64,000 bases of DNA, from assembly GCF_025960875.1 (NCBI RefSeq), contig NZ_JAODLR010000006.1, positions 62,001 to 126,000 on the forward strand. Reading direction: 5' to 3'. This DNA comes from Crystallibacter permensis. GTDB taxonomy: Bacteria > Actinomycetota > Actinomycetes > Actinomycetales > Micrococcaceae. The notes under the pieces are model-generated. The model was not told where the DNA came from. It saw only the letters and a list, made by a program, of their open reading frames with translations, and did not search any database. Positions 1 through 9,100 of the stretch are shown one piece after another; position 1 is the first letter of the stretch; each line of letters opens with the position of its first letter. The position numbers and the translations under genes are program-made.

Positions 1-27
1 TAGGTTCGAATCCTATCGAGGGCACCA
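1..27 (+). tRNA. 3' end of a tRNA gene (partial)
   Basis: The window opens inside a tRNA. The T arm is visible (stem TAGG/CCTA around the loop TTCGAAT), followed by the 3' acceptor strand CGAGGGC, discriminator A and an encoded CCA. The anticodon lies outside the window. The implied 5' acceptor strand GCCCTCG would suit an actinobacterial tRNA-Arg, but this is only a guess. Confidence 0.85.
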
Positions 28-30
28 CAG

Positions 31-68
31 AAAGCCCCGCCGCTGGAATAGCAGCCGGCGGGGCTTTT
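31..68 (+). terminator. Rho-independent terminator after the tRNA
   Basis: A 12-bp perfect stem (AAAGCCCCGCCG paired with CGGCGGGGCTTT) ends in TTTT. It follows the tRNA by 3 bases. The flanking A and T runs also let it serve the minus-strand regulator gene that ends at 110. Confidence 0.85.
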
Positions 69-109
69 CCGTTCCGGCTGGCAGGCGGTACGTCTGGAGC
101 CCGTCGCCG

Positions 110-1084
110 TTAATGGACAGCCATGGCCGCGGAGCTTCCACGGAATGTCCGGCGGTAGGCTGCAGGCGAAATGCTGAGTGCTTTAACGAAATGATGGCGC
201 AGCAGCACCGCCTGCCCGAAGCCGGTGGCGCGGGCAATCTCGTCGACGTTCAGGTCAGAGGTCTCCAGTAACTCCTGGGCCAGCAACACACGCTGGGCAT
301 TGATCCAGGCAGCGGGCGTGGCACCGGTCTCGGCGCGGAACCGCCTGGCGAAAGTCCGTTCCGACATGTGCACGCGTTGGGACAGTTCCGCGATGGAGAC
401 CTCGCGGTCAAGATTCTCGCTGAGCCAGACCACGAGGTCCTTGAGCGTGCTGCAACCTTCCAGCGACAAGGGCCGCGCGATGTACTGGGCCTGGCCACCC
501 TCCCGGTGCGGCGGCACCACCATGTCCCGGGCAATGGCTGCCGCCACTCCGGCACCGAGCTCCGTCCGGACCAGATGCAGGCAGGCATCAATCCCGGCCG
601 ATGTACCGGCGCTGGTGATGATCCGGTCATCCTGGACGTAGAGCACATTCTCGTCGACATGGATCTGCGGGTATTGCTGGGCAAGCTGCTGCGAGTACTG
701 CCAGTGCGTGGTGGCGCGGCGGCCGTCCAGCAAGCCGGCTCCAGCCAGGACAAAAGCACCCGTGCACAATGACATCACCCACGCTCCACGAGAATGGGCG
801 CGGCGCAGGGACTGCTTAACGTTTTGCGGCACCGGTGCGTCCCATTGATAAGGCGCCACGATAAGCAGATCCGCGTCCTCGGCCGCTTCCAGCCCCAGTT
901 CGACGTCGATGGAAAACCCGGTCTTGGTGTCCACCTTCCCCGGCGTAGGTGTGCAGACCTTGAAGTTGAAGGCCGGTACCCCGGTTCCACGGGCGGAACG
1001 GTCAATGCCGAACACCTCGCATGCGACCCCGAATTCGAACGGCGAGGTACCCGGAAGTACCAGCACAGCTACGTTTTTAAGCAT
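110..1084 (-). CDS. GlxA-type transcriptional regulator (DJ-1/PfpI domain + AraC HTH)
   Basis: A 324-residue regulator of the GlxA/FtrA type. The N-terminal half is a class I glutamine amidotransferase-like (DJ-1/PfpI) domain with the nucleophile-elbow motif SLCTGAF. The C-terminal 100 residues are an AraC-type double helix-turn-helix (MSERTFARRFRAETG, then ARATGFG and SPAAYRRTF). Such proteins sense small metabolites and activate nearby genes. I chose the ATG at 1084 (MLKNVAVLVLPG), which fits the family start; an in-frame start at 1159 would add 25 unrelated residues. It is divergent from the small membrane ORF at 1166. The target is unknown. Confidence 0.88.
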   Translation of the reverse strand: MLKNVAVLVLPGTSPFEFGVACEVFGIDRSARGTGVPAFNFKVCTPTPGKVDTKTGFSIDVELGLEAAEDADLLIVAPYQWDAPVPQNVKQSLRRAHSRGAWVMSLCTGAFVLAGAGLLDGRRATTHWQYSQQLAQQYPQIHVDENVLYVQDDRIITSAGTSAGIDACLHLVRTELGAGVAAAIARDMVVPPHREGGQAQYIARPLSLEGCSTLKDLVVWLSENLDREVSIAELSQRVHMSERTFARRFRAETGATPAAWINAQRVLLAQELLETSDLNVDEIARATGFGQAVLLRHHFVKALSISPAAYRRTFRGSSAAMAVH

Positions 1085-1165
1085 GGGTCCATTATGGCAG
1101 TTTTTTATCGTTAGTGGTCGTTTCTGCCACTCTTTTTTTGGTCCGTACCGGCGCACCATGAAGTC

Positions 1166-1327
1166 ATGGAACTTCTTCTAGCTCTGGCTTTCATCCTCAT
1201 CCTCGTTGCCACCGTCGCCATCATCCCCAGCGATGGACACGGCCATACTCCGGAGGAGCGGTCCCTGCAGGACTGGTCCGACGGCGTCCTGCCCAGCCGC
1301 CCGTTTTCGCAGCTGATGCGCTGGTAA
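1166..1327 (+). CDS. small single-pass membrane protein (53 aa)
   Basis: A 53-codon frame starting MELLLALAFILILVATVAII: one strongly hydrophobic helix at the very N-terminus, then a short polar tail with GHTPEERSLQDW and ending SRPFSQLMRW. The tail is rich in charged and aromatic residues and looks coding rather than random. It begins 81 bp from the divergent GlxA-type regulator, so it may be a target of that gene. I have a loose memory of similar small Arthrobacter hypothetical proteins with a GHTP motif after one helix, but cannot verify it. Function unknown. The upstream Shine-Dalgarno signal is weak. Confidence 0.5.
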   Translation: MELLLALAFILILVATVAIIPSDGHGHTPEERSLQDWSDGVLPSRPFSQLMRW

Positions 1328-1369
1328 GCGCCGCACTCCCCCAGTCGAAGACGACGCTGCCGAAACCCT

Positions 1370-1924
1370 CTACTGCCGGTGGGCAAAAAGGTCCCGCAGC
1401 AGCGCCACTTCGGCAAGATGATGGATCATTTCGCGGTTGATGTGCAGTACCAGCGCCGCCATGGAACGGTCCGCAAACTGCCCCTCTGCCGCCCCGCAGG
1501 GTTTCTCCAGGCCCGGCTCGCCCAAGGAACTCACGCCGTCGATCCAGCGGGCATAGTATTCGTCCAGCAGCGCCAGCGCACCGTCAGCGGTTCCCGGATA
1601 GTCAAAGCTTTCGTAGTCGACGGCCGGCCCGCCGAAGTGCGACGCATTCCTGGTTCCCAGCACTCCGACCAGGATATGGCCGAGCCGCCAGGCGATGGTG
1701 GTGACCGGTGCCGGATAGGGTTCGGGTATGGCGAAGTCGATCGTGTAATCACCCGAACCTACGGACATCGGCGCATGGCTGGTCCCGCGGTGGCGGACGT
1801 TCCAGCAGTCTTCCCCCGGTTCCCAGAAGTACTCCTCGTCGGTCAGCCCCTTTAGCCGCGGTCTGGCCTGGTTTTCCCAGTGCCACTGAACCTGGTCCAG
1901 CAGTTCGAATTCAGCGTTGAACAC
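1370..1924 (-). CDS. DinB-superfamily protein
   Basis: A DinB/YfiT-like four-helix-bundle protein. The pattern LLDQVQWHWENQ near the start, WRLGHILVG in the middle and EMIHHLAEVALLRD near the end place the histidines where this superfamily binds a divalent metal. Many actinobacterial members are mycothiol-dependent or uncharacterised enzymes. Start choice is uncertain: a GTG at 1924 follows a GGAAAGG stretch, and a second in-frame GTG lies at 1960 with no ribosome binding site. Its 5' end faces the divergent WYL regulator, whose start is at 2064. Confidence 0.75.
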   Translation of the reverse strand: MFNAEFELLDQVQWHWENQARPRLKGLTDEEYFWEPGEDCWNVRHRGTSHAPMSVGSGDYTIDFAIPEPYPAPVTTIAWRLGHILVGVLGTRNASHFGGPAVDYESFDYPGTADGALALLDEYYARWIDGVSSLGEPGLEKPCGAAEGQFADRSMAALVLHINREMIHHLAEVALLRDLFAHRQ

Positions 1925-2063
1925 CTTTTTCCGCGCCCTTTCCCGATCAGCTCCGCCCACCGCGGCGCTGCAGCTTGTCTGGTTCCATCATGTCTGGCCG
2001 CCGCCGGTTTGCCCAGAGAATTCAGGACGGCCACTGTCCGCATTCGGGCGTAGATTTGTGTGC

Positions 2064-3014
2064 ATGCTTGAAACGTCGGCACGGCTGCTTCAACTCTTGT
2101 CCCTACTCCAGATGCGGCGCGAATGGACGGGTTCGGCTTTAGCTGCGCGCATGAGTGTCACAGAGCGGACCGTCAGGCGGGACATCGACAAGCTGCGCAG
2201 TCTCGGCTACCCCATCAACGCGTCGCCCGGCGTGGCCGGCGGCTATCAGCTCGGCGCCGGCGCGCAGTTGCCGCCGCTGCTGCTGGACGATGACGAAGCC
2301 CTGGCCGTTGCACTGGGGCTCAGCGCCGTCACCGCCAGTCCCGTCTCAGGTGTTGCCGAAGCGTCGGTACGGGCGCTGACCAAGCTTGAACAGGTACTCC
2401 CGTCGCGGCTCCGGCCCAAATTCACCATGCTCAAGAACGCGGTCACCACATTGAGCAGCCCGCGGACTGTAGTGAACCCGGAGACGCTGACCAGCGTTTC
2501 CGCCGCCATTTCCGACCGCCGAGTGGTGGCGTTCCGTTACGCCAAGCCGGACAGCGAGTCCTCCCGGCGGATGGCCGAGCCGTACGGCCTGGTGGATACC
2601 GGACACCGCTGGTACCTGGTGGCCTGGGATCTGGGCCGCCAGGACTGGCGGACTTTCCGCGTGGACCGGTTCGAAAGCGTTCCTTCCGCACGGGAACGCT
2701 TCACACCCAGGCCGCTGCCGCAAAAGGATCTGGCAACGTATGTCCAGCGCTCGATCACACGCTCGCCCTACCGTTATGACGTCGTCGTACGCATTTTCGC
2801 ACCGCTTCAAACGGTGGCCGAACGGATACCGCCCCAGGTCGCGGAGCTAACTAATGACGGCGGCAGTACTGTTCTGCATTCGGGTTTCGATTCGCTGGAC
2901 TACCCCTTGATGCAGCTGGCCGCAATGGGGTTCGAGTTTGAAATCCTCCAGCCCGCCGAATTCAAGGACCGTGCGCTGGAGCTGGCGGGAAAACTGGCGA
3001 AGGCCGGACGCTAA
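2064..3014 (+). CDS. WYL-domain transcriptional regulator
   Basis: A 316-residue DeoR/PafC-like regulator. Residues 1-60 are an HTH_11-type winged helix (LLQLLSLLQMRREWTGSALA, then TERTVRRDIDKLRSLGYPI). The central and C-terminal part is a WYL ligand-binding domain (EPYGLVDTGHRWYLVAWD, FRVDRF). Start ATG 2064 gives the family-typical MLETSARLLQLLSLL; the frame is open upstream to 1917, but that part would overlap the DinB gene. It is divergent from the DinB-like gene, which is often the target in this kind of pair. The stop codon lies in the loop of a hairpin (3001-3026). Confidence 0.88.
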   Translation: MLETSARLLQLLSLLQMRREWTGSALAARMSVTERTVRRDIDKLRSLGYPINASPGVAGGYQLGAGAQLPPLLLDDDEALAVALGLSAVTASPVSGVAEASVRALTKLEQVLPSRLRPKFTMLKNAVTTLSSPRTVVNPETLTSVSAAISDRRVVAFRYAKPDSESSRRMAEPYGLVDTGHRWYLVAWDLGRQDWRTFRVDRFESVPSARERFTPRPLPQKDLATYVQRSITRSPYRYDVVVRIFAPLQTVAERIPPQVAELTNDGGSTVLHSGFDSLDYPLMQLAAMGFEFEILQPAEFKDRALELAGKLAKAGR

Positions 3015-3026
3015 TGCGTCCGGCCT
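3001..3026 (+). terminator. stem-loop enclosing the stop codon of the WYL regulator
   Basis: A perfect 11-bp stem (AGGCCGGACGC / GCGTCCGGCCT) closes a 4-base loop TAAT that contains the TAA stop. There is no T-run after it. It separates two convergent genes and probably ends or stabilises both messages. Confidence 0.6.
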
Positions 3027-3074
3027 CCATCAATTCCGCCCAAACACTGGCCCGCAGCCCGTGTTCCGGCAGAC

Positions 3075-3866
3075 CTACTGCAGCATGGTGCGGTCGTCCA
3101 GCGCGCCGCCCTTGATCTTTTCGAACTCGTGCAACAGGTCCTGGACGGTGGTTTTGCGCTTCTGCTCCTGGCCGATGTCCAGGATGATCCGGCCTTCATG
3201 CATCATGATCAGCCGGCTCCCGAGGCGCAGGGCCTGCTCCATATTGTGGGTGACCATCAGGGTGGTCAACTGGTGCCGTTCCACAACCTCCGCGGTCAAA
3301 CGGCTCACAAGGTCAGCCCGTTGCGGATCCAGCGCGGCCGTGTGCTCATCCAGCAGCAGGATTTTCGGGCTGCTGAAGGTGGCCATGAGCAGTGAGAGCG
3401 CCTGGCGCTGCCCTCCGGAGAGGAGGCCCACTTTGGCTTTGAGCCGGTTCTCCAGGCCCAGTTCGAGCGATTTGAGCTCTTCCTGGAAGAATTCCCGCTT
3501 CTTCTTCGTGACACCGGGGCCCAGGCCTCGCGTCTTACCGCGCTCGTAAGCCATTGACATGTTCTGTTCGATCGTCATGTCCGGGGAGGTCCCGGCCATT
3601 GGATCCTGGAAGACCCGGCCAATGAATTTTGCCCGCTGGTGGTCCGCCAGTTTGGTCACATCGTTGCCGTCGATCCTGACCGAACCGGTGTCCGGTCGGA
3701 GCTTGCCCGAAGTGATGTTCAGAACCGTCGATTTCCCGGCGCCGTTGCTGCCAATCACCGTGACGAACTCGCCCGGCGTGAGCGATAGGTTGATCTCCTT
3801 CAGCGCCACCCGCTCATTGACAGTGCCGGCGAAAAAGGTCTTGTGCACATTAGTTATATCCAGCAT
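3075..3866 (-). CDS. ABC transporter ATP-binding protein (ABC_sub_bind-type importer)
   Basis: A 263-residue ATPase with all ABC motifs: Walker A GSNGAGKS (39-46), signature LSGGQRQ (149-155), Walker B ILLLDEH (169-175) and the switch histidine in MVTHN (about 207). It is the last gene of a three-gene operon (binding protein, permease, ATPase), 1 bp after the permease stop. This gene set matches the TrpXYZ/ABC_sub_bind type of importer described in Gram-positive bacteria; members import amino acids or other small nutrients. The substrate here cannot be told from sequence. Confidence 0.9.
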   Translation of the reverse strand: MLDITNVHKTFFAGTVNERVALKEINLSLTPGEFVTVIGSNGAGKSTVLNITSGKLRPDTGSVRIDGNDVTKLADHQRAKFIGRVFQDPMAGTSPDMTIEQNMSMAYERGKTRGLGPGVTKKKREFFQEELKSLELGLENRLKAKVGLLSGGQRQALSLLMATFSSPKILLLDEHTAALDPQRADLVSRLTAEVVERHQLTTLMVTHNMEQALRLGSRLIMMHEGRIILDIGQEQKRKTTVQDLLHEFEKIKGGALDDRTMLQ

Positions 3867-3867
3867 G

Positions 3868-4773
3868 TCAGCCCTTAGCTCCCGCCCCGGTCAACGACTT
3901 CCTCATGTTGGCCAGTCCGCCGATCCGTTTGAAGAACTTCCATTGTGGCAGCACCAAGGCGGTGACCACCAGCACTGCGGAGATCAGCTTCATATCGTTC
4001 GGGTTCAGACCCGCCTGGAGGGCAAGCTGGATGACCACGCGGTACAAAACGGAGCCGAGAACTACGGCCAGCGAGGCAATGATGATGAGCCTCGAGCCGA
4101 AGATCGCCTGACCGATGATGACTGACGCCAGGCCAGCCAGAATCAGGCCGATGCCCATGCCGATGTCGGCGAACCCCTGATACTGGGCAATGAGTGCCCC
4201 GCACAGGCCGACCAGCCCGTTGGAAAGCGCGAGACCCAGGATTTTCATCCGGTCGGTGCTCACGCCGAAGCTGCGGATCATTTCTTCGTTGTCACCGGTG
4301 GCCTGCATGGCCAGACCAACGTCTGTGTGCAGGAACCAGTCGATAACGAACTTGACCGCCAAGGCAAACAGCGAGAAGACCACCACTGACATAGCGGTGC
4401 CAAGCAGACCGGCGTCGCGCAGGGGCGTAATGAGGGTTTCTTCGCGCAGCAGGGGCAGGTTTGCCCTGCCCATAATGCGCAGATTTATCGAATACAGGGC
4501 GATCATGGTCAGAATGCCGGCCAGCAATCCGTTGATCTTGCCCTTGGTATGCAGTATTCCGGTAATCCAGCCCGCAACCAGTCCTGCACCGAAAGCAGCG
4601 ATGGTGGAGACCACGGGCGAGAAGCCGTTGATGATCATGATCGAGGCGACGGCAGCTCCGGTGGTGAAGCTGCCGTCAACCGTCAGATCGGGAAAATTCA
4701 GAATGCGGAAGGTCAGGTAGACCCCCAGAGCCATGATCGCGTAGATCAGGCCCAGCTCAACCGCGACAATCAT
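3868..4773 (-). CDS. ABC transporter permease (ABC_sub_bind-type importer)
   Basis: A 301-residue, very hydrophobic protein of the branched-chain amino acid permease fold. It starts MIVAVELGLIYAIMALGVYL and carries the family-typical FPDLTVDGSFTTGAA and a GNEEMIRSFG-like cytoplasmic loop (here DNEEMIRSFGVSTDRMK). About eight or nine membrane helices can be counted. It sits between the lipoprotein gene (19 bp upstream) and the ATPase (1 bp downstream). One permease probably forms the homodimeric channel. Confidence 0.9.
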   Translation of the reverse strand: MIVAVELGLIYAIMALGVYLTFRILNFPDLTVDGSFTTGAAVASIMIINGFSPVVSTIAAFGAGLVAGWITGILHTKGKINGLLAGILTMIALYSINLRIMGRANLPLLREETLITPLRDAGLLGTAMSVVVFSLFALAVKFVIDWFLHTDVGLAMQATGDNEEMIRSFGVSTDRMKILGLALSNGLVGLCGALIAQYQGFADIGMGIGLILAGLASVIIGQAIFGSRLIIIASLAVVLGSVLYRVVIQLALQAGLNPNDMKLISAVLVVTALVLPQWKFFKRIGGLANMRKSLTGAGAKG

Positions 4774-4792
4774 GTGTCGGTATCCTCAGGTT

Positions 4793-5800
4793 CTACTCGA
4801 TGACGCGGTCGGCGGATTCCAGCAGGGAAGCCGGAATCTCGACGCCCATGCGCTCAGCGGCTGCGGGGTTGACGACAACTTCCAGTTCGGAGGCCGTCTG
4901 GATCGGCATTGTTGCCGGGTCAGCGCCTTCGAGAACCTCGATGGCCATCATGCCCGTCTGGTAGCCCAGGTCCTCGTAGTTGATGCCCTCGGTAGCGACG
5001 GCACCGCCTTCAACGCTGGCGGCATCCGAGGCGATCACCGGGATCTTCTTGGATTCCGCAACGCCGATGAGCGACTTCAGGGCAGAGACAACATTGTTGT
5101 CCGTCGGTACATAGAACGCGTCGACATCCAACGACTGCGCGGCCTGCTGGACCTCGCTGGAGTTGCTGACCGTGGCTTCCTTGATTTCCAGCCCCATCTC
5201 GGCGGCGACCTTCTTCGCCAGGTCAACCTGGACCTGTGAGTTCACCTCGCCTGAGCTGTAGACGATGCCCACGCTCTTGGCGTCCGGGACCAGTTCCTTC
5301 AGCAGGCCCAGCTGTTCCTTGACCGGATTGAGGTCGCTCGTCCCGGTGATGTTGCCGCCGGGTGCCTCAAGTGATTCGACCAGACCAGCCTCGACCGGAT
5401 CAGTAACGGCGGTGATGAGGATGGGGATGTCCTGGATGGCCTGGGCTGCTGCCTGGGCAGTCGGAGTGGCGATCGCGAGGACAAGGTCCTTCTGGTCGGT
5501 AGCGAACTTGCCGGCAATCGAGGTCGCAGTAGCCTGGTCGCCCTGTGCGTTCTGCTCGTCGTAGGTGACATTTTCACCCTCGGTGTAGCCGTTCTCGGCC
5601 AGGGCCTTCTTGAAGCCCTCCCGCGACGCATCCAGCGAGGGGTGGGAAACAATCTGCGTGATGCCGATTTCGACCATTTCGCCGGCTGCCCCGCTCTCGC
5701 CGGATCCGGCCTCGCCGCCGCCCCCGTTGCCACACGCTGTCATCAGCAGGGCCGAGGCGAAAAGCGACGCGCCCATGGTTGTGTATGTTGACCGTTTCAT
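4793..5800 (-). CDS. ABC transporter substrate-binding lipoprotein (ABC_sub_bind family)
   Basis: A 335-residue periplasmic-type binding protein anchored as a lipoprotein: a signal peptide ends in MTAC, giving an acylated Cys, followed by a Gly/Ser/Glu linker. The mature part reads as the ABC_sub_bind fold (GITQIVSHPSLDASREGFKK, VLAIATPTAQAAAQ, YSSGEVNSQVQ, PVIASD). The ATG at 5800 is preceded by GAAAGGA at good spacing; the frame is open to 5908 but without a signal there. First gene of the operon with the permease and ATPase. The first helix and lipobox make export certain; the ligand is unknown. Confidence 0.9.
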   Translation of the reverse strand: MKRSTYTTMGASLFASALLMTACGNGGGGEAGSGESGAAGEMVEIGITQIVSHPSLDASREGFKKALAENGYTEGENVTYDEQNAQGDQATATSIAGKFATDQKDLVLAIATPTAQAAAQAIQDIPILITAVTDPVEAGLVESLEAPGGNITGTSDLNPVKEQLGLLKELVPDAKSVGIVYSSGEVNSQVQVDLAKKVAAEMGLEIKEATVSNSSEVQQAAQSLDVDAFYVPTDNNVVSALKSLIGVAESKKIPVIASDAASVEGGAVATEGINYEDLGYQTGMMAIEVLEGADPATMPIQTASELEVVVNPAAAERMGVEIPASLLESADRVIE

Positions 5801-6141
5801 GCCAGTGATTCCTTTCAAATCGCAAACGTGCCGGATGCTCCCGGCCCGCTCCCCCAAGTCACAGCCGTCCATGCGCTCCACCACGTTGCTGACGGTGGAA
5901 TTTGCCACTTGCCGGCGGCGTCATTACCCGGCTGCGGACACGGACAGTCATTCCCTGCGGAAAGTCCACTCTGATAGTACCTGTGAACAGCGTCACATTG
6001 TCTAATCTTCAGTGCAGGCTTAGGACAAGAGTCCACTCATACGGGCCTAAGAACGGACGATCCGTATCGAAATGCCAGTTCGGCTACGGTTCTGTCCATG
6101 GATGTGTGGATGCTTGGGAACCGATAAACTGGTGCGCAATC

Positions 6142-9100
6142 ATGACACTGAAAATCACCTATCCCGAGATGTTGCCGGTTTCGGAACGGCGGGATGACAT
6201 CATGGCGGCCATTGCCGCCAACCAGGTCACCATCATTGCGGGCGAAACCGGCTCGGGGAAGACCACCCAGATTCCCAAAATGTGCCTTGAGTTGGGGCTC
6301 GCGGAGAAGGGCTTGGTCGGCCATACCCAGCCTCGCAGGCTCGCCGCCCGCACCGTTGCCGAGCGGATTGCGGAAGAACTTGACGTCAAGCTGGGCGAGG
6401 AAGTCGGCTTCCAGGTGCGATTCACCGGTCAAGTCGGCCGCAGCACCCGGGTCAAGCTCATGACGGACGGTATTCTGCTCGCCGAAATCCAGCATGACAA
6501 GCTGCTGAAGAAATACAGCACCATCATCATCGACGAGGCGCACGAACGAAGCCTCAACATCGATTTCATTCTGGGCTACCTCAAGCGCATTCTGCCGCAG
6601 CGCCCCGATCTGAAAGTCATCATCACCTCCGCCACCATTGATCCGGAGCGCTTCGCCAAGCATTTCGGCGACGATGAACCGGCGCCGATCATCGAAGTTT
6701 CGGGCCGCACCTACCCGGTGGAAATCAGGTACCGCCCGCTCAACATGCCGGCCGGCACCATCGACTCGGACGACGAGCTGGAGGAGGACCGCGACCCTCT
6801 TGACGCGGTCTGCGATGCCGTGGACGAACTGGCCGGCGAAGCCCACGGGGACATCCTCGTCTTCTTCTCCGGGGAGCGGGAAATCCGCGACGCCGCGGAC
6901 GCCTTGCGGGCTCGGGTGCAAACCAACCGCCGGTTGGCGGGAACCGAGATCCTGCCGCTCTATGCCCGGCTCTCCCTGGCCGAACAGCACAGGGTCTTTT
7001 CGCCCGGCACCGGCGGGCGTCGCCGGATCGTCCTGGCCACCAACGTGGCGGAAACGTCGCTGACTGTACCCGGGATCAAATACGTCATCGATACCGGCAC
7101 GGCCCGCATCTCAAGATATTCGCACCGCACCAAGGTCCAACGTTTGCCGATCGAACGGATCTCCCAGGCCTCCGCCAACCAGCGCTCCGGCCGCTGCGGC
7201 CGTGTCAGTGACGGCATCGCGATCAGGCTGTATTCGGAAGAGGACTTCGAGGCCAGGCGCGAGTTCACCGATCCCGAAATCCTGCGCACCAATTTGGCCG
7301 CTGTTATCCTCCAGATGACAGCCATGGGTGTGGCCCGCAGCCCGAAGGACATCGAGAATTTCCCGTTCGTCGAGCCGCCGGAGACCCGGGCGATTAACGA
7401 CGGCGTCAACCTCCTCCGCGAGCTGGGCGCCCTGGCTGACCCGGGCAATCCGGCGGACGCGGTCCGCGAACCGCAAGCCTCCGGCCGCGGCGGCGGCCGC
7501 GGCCCGCGCCGCGAACCCGGCCTGACCGCCGTCGGGCACCAGCTAGCCCAGTTGCCGGTGGATCCCCGTCTGGGCCGCATGATTGTCGAAGCAGGCAAAC
7601 GCGGGTGCGTCCGCGAGGTCATGATCCTCGCTGCGGCACTGACCATCCAGGATCCGCGTGAACGGCCGTCTGCGGACAGCGGCAGCAAGCAGCAGCAGGC
7701 CGCCGAACTGCACAAGCGCTTCGTGGACGAGAACTCGGACTTCACCGGCATCCTGAACCTGTGGCGCTACGTGCAGGACAAACAGAAGGAACTTTCCTCC
7801 ACCCAGTTCCGCAAGCTCTGCCGCACCGAGTTCATCAACTATCTGCGGATCCGTGAATGGCAGGACCTGTTTGCCCAGCTGAGGCAGCTCGCCAAGCCGC
7901 TCGGCATCACGCTCTCCGCCGGCAGCGAAGTAGACCCTGTGGGCAAAAATGACGACATCCACAAGAGCCTGCTGGCCGGCCTGCTCAGCCACATCGGCGC
8001 CTACGAGGAGCGCAAACGCGAATACGCCGGTGCCCGCGGCACCCGCTTCGCGATTTTCCCCGGTTCTGCCTTGTTCAAGAAGTCACCGGAATGGGTCATG
8101 GCGGCCGAGCTGGTGGAGACGTCCCGGCTGTGGGCCCGGGTAGCTGCCCGGTTCGATCCCGTGTGGGCCGAGGAAATCGCCCCGCAGCTGCTCAAACGAA
8201 CCTATTCCGAGCCGCACTGGTCCCGTCGTCTGGGTTCGGTCATGGCCTATGAGAAGGTCACGCTTTACGGCGTCCCAATCATCCCGCAGCGGCGCATCCA
8301 GTACGGCAGGATCGACCGTGAACTTAGCCGGGACCTGTTTATCCGCCATGCCCTGGTTGAAGGTGACTGGCGTACGCACCACAAGTTCTTCCACCGCAAC
8401 CGCGCCCTGCTGGCCGAGGTCGAAGAGCTGGAAACGCGTACCCGCCGACGCGGCCTGCGCGTGGATGATGAGGCGCTTTTCGAGTTCTACGATCAGCGCA
8501 TCGGCGAGAACGTGGTCTCTGAACGCCACTTCGACAAGTGGTGGAAGGCGGCACGGCAGGAAAATCCAGCGCTGCTGGACTTCGACCCCGATGCGCTCCT
8601 GACCGAAGAAGCCGAAGAGCTCGATGCCGGTGCCTTCCCGAAAATTTGGCGCCAAGGCTCGTTCGAGCTACCGCTGAGCTACGAATTTTCGCCGGTAGCT
8701 CCCGGCGGCACACCCAATCCCTCGGACGGTGTCACGGCGGAAGTCCCGGTGCTGTTCCTGAACCAGCTCGATCCGGCGCCTTTCCGCTGGCAGATTCCCG
8801 GCCTGCGGGCAGACCTGGTCACCGCCTTGATCAAGTCCCTGCCCAAGCAGGTGCGCAAGAACTTTGTGCCGGCCCCCGATGTTGCCCGTACGGCTGCCGC
8901 GGCTCTTGCCGAGGAGTTTGTTCCGGAAGAAGACGGGCTGGAGCCCTCGCTGGAGCTGGTGCTCCGCCGGCTCAAAGGACACGTTGTCCCGCCTGGTTCA
9001 TGGAACTGGGAGGTAGTGCCGCCGCACCTGCGGATGACGTTCCGTGTGGTGGACTCGCGCGGAAAAGTCCTCGGCGAAGACAAGGACCTGGCCCGGCTGC

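Noticed and set aside
5902-6141. 80-codon N-terminal extension of HrpA
   Set aside because: No similarity to the family and no start signal; it overlaps the upstream region of the divergent binding-protein gene.
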